Positions 1 through 5,396 of a stretch of 7,337 nucleotides of DNA are shown here, piece after piece. Under the pieces are notes generated by a model. That model was not told the DNA's origin. It searched no databases and was given only the letters and a program-made list of their open reading frames with translations. The first letter of the stretch is position 1; every line of letters starts with the position of its first letter. This DNA comes from an uncultured Holophagaceae bacterium (GTDB lineage Bacteria > Acidobacteriota > Holophagae > Holophagales > Holophagaceae), in the NCBI GenBank assembly GCA_903890595.1, contig CAITBU010000465.1:1-7337 (forward strand). The letters run 5' to 3'. The translations under genes and the position numbers were made by a program.

Positions 1-24
1 CCAGGCCCGCGCCCAGGGCATCAT
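1..24 (-). CDS. possible start of a downstream gene, cut by window edge
   Basis: On the minus strand the stop of the LTA synthase-family gene lies in the string ATGATG. An ATG at 22-24 overlaps the TGA (21-23) in the common ATGA arrangement, and a second in-frame ATG follows at 19-21. A GAGG sequence (minus strand, 32-35) lies 7 nt before the first ATG, which is good ribosome binding site spacing. Only eight codons (MMPWARAW) are visible before the edge, so no product can be named. If real, it would be translationally coupled to the gene before it. The overlap and GAGG are seen; that it is a gene is inferred. Confidence 0.25.
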
Positions 25-2183
25 GGCTTGGCCTCGATGGGTGGGTTGTGGGACAGGAGGAAGTGGCTCCAAGCCAGGTTGGCCCGGGCCAGGGCCTGCA
101 TCCGCTGGGCGGTCTCGGGCTCGGCGGCGCTCAGGTCCTTGGGCTCGGTGGCCCGCAGGTCATAGAGGAACGAGCGGCCATCCGGGTCCTGGTTGAGGTA
201 GCGCTGGCCCTGGATCAGGCCGATGCGGGGGGGGCGGCGGAAGGTGGTGAAGGTGAAGGCGGTGCCCTGGCCGGCGTGGCGGGGATCAAAGAGGTCCCGG
301 CCCAGGGTCTGGGTCCAGAAGGGCTGGCCGATGAGGCTCAGCACCGTGGGGAGGATGTCCACCTGGGAGCCCACCGTGGCCACCCGCTGCGCCGGCAGGA
401 GGGCCGGCGCGTACAGGATGAAGGGGATGCGGTGGATGGCCAGGGTGAGGTCGCCGAAGCGGGGATCCCGGTTGCCCCGGGGGATGCCGTGGTCCGCCCA
501 CAGCACGAAGATCGTGTTGGCGAAGGCGGGGGAGGTGCGGGCCTTGGCGAAGAAGCGCTCCAGGGAGTAGTCCATGAAGCGCACCGCGTTGAACTCCTCG
601 GGGCCTTCGAAGCCGTTGGCCCGCAGGGTGGCGGCATCCGGGGCGGCGGACTGGAAGGCGGTGTGGTGCTTGGGAATGGTGAAGGGCGGGTGGTTGCCGC
701 TGGTCTGGACATAGGCCAGGAAGGGCTGCTGGCGGGCCTCCAGGGCCTCCTGGGCCTCCAGCAGCAGGTCGGCGTCGCAGATGCCCCACACGTCCACCAC
801 GGGGCTGTGAAAGCTGCCTTCCTCGTGGAGGCGCAGGTCCCGCAGGTTGTTCTTGAGGGCGGCGCGGATCTGGGCCCAGTTGGCGCTGCCCCCCAGGAAG
901 TAGTCCTTCTGGTAGTCCGTCAGGGCCGACAGGGGCGTGTGCTGGTTCACCATCAGCGGGTTGCGGGTGGCGTTCTGCACGCTGCTCACATCCGGCGTGC
1001 CGAAGAGGGTGGCGAACATGGACCGGCTGGTGTTCTCCATCACCACGTGGAAGTTCTCGAAGTACACCCCGTCCCTGGCCAGAGTGGCCAAGAAGGGCGT
1101 GGGATCCAGGGCATTGCCGCCGGGCGTGGTCTTGAAGGCGGCCAGGCTCTCCAGCTGGATGAGCACCAGGTTGGGGCGGCCCGGCACCTGGCGCCGGGCT
1201 TCGACGTGGCGGCGCAGGGTGGGCAGGCCCTCGGCATCGACGGCCACAGGGATGCCCAGGTCGGCGGCGAGGGCGGCGTGGCCGGCCTTCACGGCGGCCA
1301 GGTCGAAGCCCTCGTCCATCTCCACCAGGTTCTCCAGGAAGAAGAGCACTGGATTGAGGGCCAGGTGGGCGTGGAAGGACTGCTTGGCCTCGAAGGCCTC
1401 ACCCCAGCGCAGGGGGTAGCGGCTCCACTTGCCCCACATGCAAGCCAGCAAGAGGATGCTGATGCCGACCCGCGCCAGGACTCGTTGGAGGCGAGCGGCC
1501 GGGGGTGCCAGGGGACCATCCCCAAAGAGGCGGCGGAGGCCCAGCAGGAGGCCCCCCAGCAGGACCGCCAGCAGCAGGGCCAGCCACAGCACCGGGTAGC
1601 TCTGCCAGATCATGCGCAGGCTGATGGCGGGGTTCTGGAGGAACATCAGCAGGGTACCGTTGAGGCGCGTGTGGACGTAGGCGAAGGTGCCGAAGTCGAA
1701 GAAGTAGGCCAGGACCGTGAACGCAATGGCAAAGACGCCATAGGCGGTCCAGGTGCGGGCCGCCCCCGGGGAGGTCTGCAGGCCGTGGTCCGGAAAGAGA
1801 CGGCGGTGGAGGGCCGTCAGCAGCAGGAAGACCACGAGCCAGGGGCGGGCCTTGTGGTCGTCGACCATCGCAATGCCCACCATGGCCACATAGACAGCCA
1901 AGCTGAGCCCCAGCCAGGGGGTCGGTAGGGAGGCTCGCCACCCCTTGGGTTGTCCCGCGCCACCGGCCCGGAGCAGGAGCCAGGCGGGCACCAGGAGGAT
2001 CGCCGTCCACCGGGCATCGAACTTGAGGCCCAGGTAGAGGGCATGACGAACCTCAGGGCCAAACATCCCCGCTGCGCCCTGGAAGTGCACCAGAAAGGCC
2101 AGCCGGAACAGCGTCAAAAAGGCCAGGGCTGCCAGGCCGCAAGCCAGGAGGGCCGTGGACTTGGCGAGGGGTCGTCGGGTCAT
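21..2183 (-). CDS. LTA synthase-family membrane sulfatase-fold phosphotransferase
   Basis: A 720-residue integral membrane protein with an alkaline-phosphatase/sulfatase-fold domain facing the periplasm. The family moves phosphoglycerol or phosphoethanolamine groups from phospholipids onto glycans or lipids. The first ~250 residues hold about five to seven hydrophobic segments (roughly 11-33, 47-71, 90-108, 113-127, 147-170, 197-216, 238-250). The catalytic domain begins near 337. Residues matching the LtaS active site are all present: E345 (LIQLES), T385 as the expected nucleophile (MENTSRS), H498 (TSGNHPPF) and D564-H565 (LWADHG). The stretch near 171-198 (HTRLN...IWQSYP) is typical of Gram-negative members rather than Firmicute LtaS. 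The ATG start directly precedes the first membrane segment; I see no clear ribosome binding site before it. True lipoteichoic acid is not expected in a Gram-negative, so an OpgB/MdoB-like or lipid-modifying role is more likely. Donor and acceptor cannot be told from sequence. Confidence 0.93.
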   Translation of the reverse strand: MTRRPLAKSTALLACGLAALAFLTLFRLAFLVHFQGAAGMFGPEVRHALYLGLKFDARWTAILLVPAWLLLRAGGAGQPKGWRASLPTPWLGLSLAVYVAMVGIAMVDDHKARPWLVVFLLLTALHRRLFPDHGLQTSPGAARTWTAYGVFAIAFTVLAYFFDFGTFAYVHTRLNGTLLMFLQNPAISLRMIWQSYPVLWLALLLAVLLGGLLLGLRRLFGDGPLAPPAARLQRVLARVGISILLLACMWGKWSRYPLRWGEAFEAKQSFHAHLALNPVLFFLENLVEMDEGFDLAAVKAGHAALAADLGIPVAVDAEGLPTLRRHVEARRQVPGRPNLVLIQLESLAAFKTTPGGNALDPTPFLATLARDGVYFENFHVVMENTSRSMFATLFGTPDVSSVQNATRNPLMVNQHTPLSALTDYQKDYFLGGSANWAQIRAALKNNLRDLRLHEEGSFHSPVVDVWGICDADLLLEAQEALEARQQPFLAYVQTSGNHPPFTIPKHHTAFQSAAPDAATLRANGFEGPEEFNAVRFMDYSLERFFAKARTSPAFANTIFVLWADHGIPRGNRDPRFGDLTLAIHRIPFILYAPALLPAQRVATVGSQVDILPTVLSLIGQPFWTQTLGRDLFDPRHAGQGTAFTFTTFRRPPRIGLIQGQRYLNQDPDGRSFLYDLRATEPKDLSAAEPETAQRMQALARANLAWSHFLLSHNPPIEAKP

Positions 2184-2217
2184 CGGATCAGTCTATCGGC
2201 ATGTGTGTTAGTGTCGG

Positions 2218-3204
2218 ATGCTTATGAGCGAATTTCTCGAAACCCTGCTCCTGTTCAGCCTTCCCGCCTCCGGCAAATCGGAGCTGAGGCGCTACCTGGC
2301 CAGCCTGACCCCCGAGCAGTGCCGGGGTGACTTCCGCATGGGCCCAACCCTGCAGCTGGACGACTACCCCTACGTCCACCTCATGCACCAGATCGATGAC
2401 CAGCTGAAGGCCAATGGCCTGCCCTACGCCTACTACCTCGGCCCCCACCGCTCCTTCCGGGACCCCTGGACCTGGGCCGTGCTCATTGAGCTGCTGAACG
2501 AGGACTATGCCAACCTCATGGCCGGTCGGCAGGTCACGGTGGCCAGCGCCGCCCAGCACCTCTTCGACCGCCTGGATGCGGCCCATGCCCGGGTGGGCCT
2601 GGAGCAGCCCCTGGGCGAGGTGCCGCACCGCATTCGCCTCCGTCTGGCCGAGTCCCTGGAAGCCGAGTGCCGGGCCGAGCTGGACGCCCTCAACCGCCAG
2701 AATGCCGAGGACAAGACCGGCCGCACCCTGGTCATCGAGGCCGCCCGCGGCGGCCCCAACGGCTCGGCCTTCCCCCTGACGCCGCCCCATGGCTACGAGA
2801 CCGCCTTCCAGACCCTCGACCCCGCCATCCTGGCCAAGGCCGCCGTGCTGTACGTCTGGGTGGACCCCACCGAGAGCCGCCGCAAGAACATCGAGCGGGG
2901 CCGGCCCAACGGTCAGGGCAGCATCCTCCACCACAGTGTCCCCATGGAGGTGATGCTGGGCCAGTACGGCTGCGATGACATGGCCTGGCTCCTGGACCAG
3001 AGCGATCGCCCCGGCACCATCCGGGTGGAGCGCGTGCTCCAGGAAGGTGACCGCCACACCACCCACAGCTTCCACCTGCCCGTGGCCCGCTTCGACAACC
3101 GCCAGGACCTCACCACCTTCGTCCGCGAAGACCGGGCCAGCTGGAACCCAGCGGACGTGGCCAAGCTGCATGGCGGGCTGAAGGCGGCCTTCGGGTCTTT
3201 GTAG
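2218..3204 (+). CDS. uncharacterised P-loop protein, possible kinase
   Basis: A 328-residue soluble protein that I do not recognise as a named family. Near the N-terminus, LFSLPASGKSE places a Walker A-like loop at residues 14-21, but the usual first glycine is Ser14. A conserved-looking acidic motif follows (LDDYPYVH, 47-54). A Walker B-like strand, LVIEAARGG, is at 171-179. A basic region after VWVDPTESRRKNIER (213-227) resembles the sugar/nucleotide kinase pattern of a strand followed by an Arg-rich lid. There is no signal peptide or membrane segment. Together these suggest an ATP-using kinase-like enzyme of unknown substrate, which is inference. Two in-frame starts are possible, 2218 and 2224 (M-L-M); neither has a strong ribosome binding site, and a TAG at 2209-2211 blocks any earlier one. 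The TAG stop (3202-3204) overlaps the first unit of the heptad repeat. The upstream neighbour is divergent and only 34 bp away. Confidence 0.87.
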   Translation: MLMSEFLETLLLFSLPASGKSELRRYLASLTPEQCRGDFRMGPTLQLDDYPYVHLMHQIDDQLKANGLPYAYYLGPHRSFRDPWTWAVLIELLNEDYANLMAGRQVTVASAAQHLFDRLDAAHARVGLEQPLGEVPHRIRLRLAESLEAECRAELDALNRQNAEDKTGRTLVIEAARGGPNGSAFPLTPPHGYETAFQTLDPAILAKAAVLYVWVDPTESRRKNIERGRPNGQGSILHHSVPMEVMLGQYGCDDMAWLLDQSDRPGTIRVERVLQEGDRHTTHSFHLPVARFDNRQDLTTFVREDRASWNPADVAKLHGGLKAAFGSL

Positions 3205-3262
3205 CTGTCAGCTATCAGCTATCAGCTATCAGCTATCAGCTATCAGCTGTCAGCTGTCAGCT
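3203..3262. repeat. 7-bp tandem repeat array (AGCTATC / AGCTGTC)
   Basis: Eight uninterrupted 7-bp units run from 3203 to 3258: one AGCTGTC, five AGCTATC, then two AGCTGTC, followed by a partial AGCT (3259-3262). Units differ only at the fifth base (A or G). The array starts inside the TAG stop of the P-loop gene, so the gene's last two bases are the first two of the array. Short heptanucleotide repeats of this kind occur between genes in various bacteria, and their translation gives a characteristic Ser-Ala-Ile-Ser-Tyr-Gln-Leu pattern. The function is unknown; slippage could change the copy number. Confidence 0.95.
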
Positions 3263-3310
3263 AAAAAAGCAGGGCCAGGCAGACCCATTGATTCTGCCGA
3301 GTCCTGCTTT
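3263..3310 (-). terminator. Rho-independent terminator of the transporter gene
   Basis: Read on the minus strand, downstream of the transporter stop, the segment forms an interrupted stem. AAAGCAGG (3303-3310) pairs with CCTGCTTT (3266-3273), then there is a 4-nt by 4-nt internal loop, then GGCAGA (3293-3298) pairs with TCTGCC (3278-3283) around a 9-nt loop. The stem ends in six T (complement of 3263-3268), as expected for intrinsic termination on this strand. On the plus strand the same hairpin is followed by only three T, so it should stop the P-loop transcript less well. Confidence 0.65.
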
Positions 3311-3314
3311 GGCC

Positions 3315-3357
3315 GATAGCTGACAGCCAATTCGTTGATAGCTGACAGCCGACAGCC
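3315..3357. repeat. inverted copies of the heptad repeat
   Basis: The 13-mer GATAGCTGACAGC occurs twice, at 3315-3327 and 3337-3349, each followed by C. A shorter GACAGCC follows at 3351-3357. The 13-mer is the exact reverse complement of 3204-3216 in the left array, and 3318-3327 is also complementary to 3253-3262 at the array's right end. GACAGCCAA recurs at 3323-3331 and 3351-3359. These copies flank the terminator hairpin on the side opposite the main array and end 3 bp before the transporter stop codon, so a longer cruciform or RNA hairpin could form across the whole gap. Confidence 0.9.
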
Positions 3358-3360
3358 AAC

Positions 3361-4704
3361 TCAGTGCGCGGCTGCCCCCGCCTTGGCATTCCAGATCCGG
3401 GTCATGATGTACGCGCCGATGAGGCTGAAGGGGATGATGGCGCCCACCCAGACCCAGGCGTGGGCGGGCTGGTGGCCGTGGGTGGCGATGCCATCCCAGC
3501 CCCACGTGTTGAGGATGGAGCCCAGGCCAAAGCCGGTCAGACCCGAGCCGATGTACTGGATGCCGTCCAGGGCGCCGGTCACGGTGGCGGCGGCTTTGCG
3601 CCCCCCGAAGTCCATGCTGGCCGTGCCGCTGAGCATGCCGTGGACGCCGAAGATGAACATGGCCGTGAGGCCCAGCAGGGCCACCGCCCAGACCTTGCCG
3701 CCCCAGGTGCCCTGTCCCAGGGTGAGGCCCAGGAGGCAGAGCATGACCACCTGCACGAGGTAGAAGACAAAGGCCACGGGGGGGCGGCGGGACTGGAAGA
3801 GCTTGTCGCTCATCCAGCCACACATGAGGCCGCCGAGGATGCCACCAAGCATGAAGGCAACCCCTGTCCACCAAAACAGGTACTCCTTCTTGCCCAGGTG
3901 GTAGATCTCCTGCAGGTACTCGGTGAAGTAGAGCATCACGCCCTGGCGGACAAAGCCCGTGCAGAACTCGGCGCCGATGAGGGCCACGATGATGGGGTTC
4001 TTGAAGACCTTCCGGATCAGGTCCCGCAGCGGCATGGGGGCGTCTTCAGCGAGGTGGGCGTTGGAGCCATCACCGGTGTCGAAGTCCGTCAGGCCCGCAT
4101 GGCTGGGGCGGTTGCGCACCAGGAACCAGTCCACACCGAACATGAAGGCCATGGCTGCGGCGGGCACGAACCAGATGACCGTCCAGCTGCCGAAGCTGGC
4201 CAGGAGCCAGGCCCCGATGGTGGTGGCCAGGAAGTAGCCCGAGCTGATCATCATGCCAAAGATGCCGCCGAAGACCCCCCGCTCTTGCACATGGAACCAG
4301 GTGCTGTTGACCTTCACCACCGACAGCGCCCCGAAGCTCTGGAAGTACATGTTGAGGCTCCAGAGCAGGCTCATGCTCACGAGCACCCGGGAGGCGTCCC
4401 CCTTCAGGAACATGAAGCCAATGGCCAGGTTCACCAGGGCAGCGCCAAGGGAGCCCACGAGGATGGCCTTGCGCCCGCCGATGCGGTCGGCAATGGGGCC
4501 GTTGAGGGCCACGGCCAGGCCGTAGGTCCAGAAACCAGCCGAAGCGATGAAGCCCATGTCCGCCTTGTTCAGGTGGAACCAGACGCCGATGTCGTTCTTA
4601 ACAATATTGAAGTTGTAGCGACCCATGTACATGGCCGCATAGGTCAGGCCCAGGGGAAACCAGTTCATGAAGCGGCGCAGGCGAAAGGCTGGGGTGTGTT
4701 CCAC
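3361..4704 (-). CDS. MFS transporter, organophosphate:phosphate antiporter (GlpT/UhpT-like)
   Basis: A 447-residue inner-membrane protein with hydrophobic segments throughout, the usual length for a 12-helix major facilitator. The loop motif NGPIADRIGGRKA (68-80) is the MFS motif between helices 2 and 3. Family-specific marks point to the organophosphate:Pi antiporters: GRYNFNIVKND (28-38) aligns by eye with the GlpT segment carrying its first substrate arginine (here R29); FVRQGVMLYFTEYL (251-264) aligns with the segment of the second (here R253); and GWMSDK (296-301) is the antiporter signature. Likely cargo is therefore a phosphorylated small molecule such as glycerol-3-phosphate or a sugar phosphate exchanged for phosphate; the exact substrate is not readable. 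The start is GTG (4702-4704), supported by a GAGGA site upstream and by alignment of the N-terminal RLRRF with GlpT. It lies 52 bp behind the lipoprotein gene in the same direction, so co-transcription is plausible. Confidence 0.9.
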   Translation of the reverse strand: MEHTPAFRLRRFMNWFPLGLTYAAMYMGRYNFNIVKNDIGVWFHLNKADMGFIASAGFWTYGLAVALNGPIADRIGGRKAILVGSLGAALVNLAIGFMFLKGDASRVLVSMSLLWSLNMYFQSFGALSVVKVNSTWFHVQERGVFGGIFGMMISSGYFLATTIGAWLLASFGSWTVIWFVPAAAMAFMFGVDWFLVRNRPSHAGLTDFDTGDGSNAHLAEDAPMPLRDLIRKVFKNPIIVALIGAEFCTGFVRQGVMLYFTEYLQEIYHLGKKEYLFWWTGVAFMLGGILGGLMCGWMSDKLFQSRRPPVAFVFYLVQVVMLCLLGLTLGQGTWGGKVWAVALLGLTAMFIFGVHGMLSGTASMDFGGRKAAATVTGALDGIQYIGSGLTGFGLGSILNTWGWDGIATHGHQPAHAWVWVGAIIPFSLIGAYIMTRIWNAKAGAAAH

Positions 4705-4708
4705 GGAG

Positions 4709-4713
4709 TCCTC
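4709..4713 (-). promoter_or_regulatory. ribosome binding site of the transporter gene
   Basis: GAGGA on the minus strand lies 4 nt before the GTG at 4702-4704. The spacing is slightly short, but it supports this GTG over the next in-frame Met (residue 13). Confidence 0.6.
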
Positions 4714-4756
4714 GGGGCAGGGGGCAGCGGCCCCGAAAACCAGCAGCGGCCAAGCC

Positions 4757-5302
4757 TCAGCTGTGCTTCTCCAACTTTTCGTCCGTGGACTTCAGCACCC
4801 AGCCTCGGCTGAGCTTCTCGAACAGGGCGTGGCGCTCCTTCGTCTCCCCCAGCTTGGATTCGGGAAACCGGGCCTGGAAGAGGGGGAACAGGGTCGTGGG
4901 CTGTTCGAGCTTGACTTCATAGGTCACCCGGGCTTCGTTGCCCTTGCCCTCGATTTTGAGAATCTTGACGAAGTTCCCCTGAGCCACGGGGGCAGAGAAA
5001 CCGCCCAGGATCGGCTTGATGGTGGCCGGGGCGTCGGGCTTAAGACTGAAGCTGCACGCCACCTTCTTGCCCTTGGTGCTCGCTGTGACGTCGAACCAGC
5101 CGGTCTGCTCCAGGGTCTTCTGGAGGAGGAGCAGCCTGGGATGGTCAGCAGACCCCTGGTCCGTCTCTGCTTGTTCCGGCAGGGTGAGGCGGATGATGAC
5201 CGGGTAGTGCTTGCGGATCTGCTCTGAGGCTTCCTGGATGCCGGGCTTGGAGGCACAGCCCAGGACGGCGAGGAGGACGGGAAGCAGGAGCAGTCGGCGC
5301 AT
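4757..5302 (-). CDS. small predicted lipoprotein of unknown function
   Basis: A 181-residue secreted protein. The N-terminus reads MRRLLLLPVLLAVLGCASKPG: two arginines, a hydrophobic core, then the lipobox V13-L14-G15-C16, so signal peptidase II cleavage and lipid attachment at Cys16 are expected. The mature part (about 165 residues) is hydrophilic, mixed alpha/beta in look, with no motif I recognise. Segments such as GWFDVTASTKGKKVACSF and NFVKILKIEGKGNEARVTYEV suggest alternating beta strands. The frame stays open 12 codons further up to an ATG at 5336-5338, but I chose the ATG at 5300-5302 because it gives a proper signal peptide start and has AAGGA (5309-5313) 6 nt upstream. The extra codons would only translate the inverted repeat. 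It may share a transcript with the transporter gene downstream; it is divergent from kbl. Confidence 0.82.
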   Translation of the reverse strand: MRRLLLLPVLLAVLGCASKPGIQEASEQIRKHYPVIIRLTLPEQAETDQGSADHPRLLLLQKTLEQTGWFDVTASTKGKKVACSFSLKPDAPATIKPILGGFSAPVAQGNFVKILKIEGKGNEARVTYEVKLEQPTTLFPLFQARFPESKLGETKERHALFEKLSRGWVLKSTDEKLEKHS

Positions 5303-5307
5303 GGTGG

Positions 5308-5330
5308 ATCCTTGTCGGTTCGACAAGGAT
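5308..5330. promoter_or_regulatory. perfect 10-bp inverted repeat over the lipoprotein ribosome binding site
   Basis: Arms ATCCTTGTCG (5308-5317) and CGACAAGGAT (5321-5330) are perfect complements around the 3-nt spacer GTT. In the lipoprotein mRNA the 3' arm carries the AAGGA ribosome binding site, so a hairpin would hide it. As DNA, the palindrome could be an operator in the kbl/lipoprotein divergent gap. Both functions are inferred; the symmetry is seen. No T tract follows on either strand, which argues against a terminator. Confidence 0.6.
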
Positions 5331-5348
5331 GGTGACACAAGGGCGGGG

Positions 5349-5365
5349 TCCCGGGCGACCCGGGA
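5349..5365. promoter_or_regulatory. second perfect inverted repeat in the divergent gap
   Basis: Arms TCCCGGG (5349-5355) and CCCGGGA (5359-5365) flank CGA. It lies between the first palindrome and the kbl ribosome binding site. It could be an operator half of a two-site system or a leader hairpin. In G+C-rich DNA such a short palindrome can also occur by chance. Confidence 0.4.
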
Positions 5366-5383
5366 GTATGCTGGGGCCGTCCC

Positions 5384-5390
5384 AGAGGAG
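5384..5390 (+). promoter_or_regulatory. ribosome binding site of kbl
   Basis: AGAGGAG lies 6 nt before the GTG at 5397-5399. It fixes the kbl start at that GTG although the frame is open far upstream (to an ATG at 5211), because the resulting 397 residues match the normal family length. Confidence 0.8.
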
Positions 5391-5396
5391 TCCCCC

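Noticed and set aside
48..1928. 626-codon plus-strand open frame opposite the LTA synthase-family gene
   Set aside because: Its translation is a low-complexity mix rich in Gly, Val, Gln, Glu and Ala with no domain, as expected for the antisense shadow of a high-GC3 gene. The minus-strand protein has an intact active site.
2188..3171. 327-codon minus-strand open frame opposite the P-loop gene
   Set aside because: Rich in Gly, Val, Ala and Gln without motifs. The plus frame has P-loop-like motifs, and its stop coincides with the start of the intergenic repeat.
3203..3357. CRISPR array reading of the repeats
   Set aside because: Units are 7 bp and contiguous with no spacers, so this is a simple tandem repeat.
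3257..3874. 205-codon minus-strand frame whose C-terminus translates the heptad repeat
   Set aside because: Gly/Arg/His/Pro-rich shadow of the transporter; the Ser-Ala-Val-Ser-Tyr-Gln tail is merely the inverted heptads read as protein.
4724..4751. 9-bp direct repeat GCAGCGGCC (4724-4732 and 4743-4751) between the lipoprotein and transporter genes
   Set aside because: Short and G+C-rich, likely chance; no stem with a T tract or other signal goes with it.
3364..4812. 482-codon plus-strand open frame opposite the transporter
   Set aside because: Low-complexity antisense shadow rich in His, Glu, Gly and Ala; the minus-strand frame is a clear membrane transporter.
5303..5338. 12-codon upstream extension of the lipoprotein
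   Set aside because: It would put a polar stretch before the signal peptide and has no ribosome binding site, while AAGGA suits the ATG at 5300-5302.
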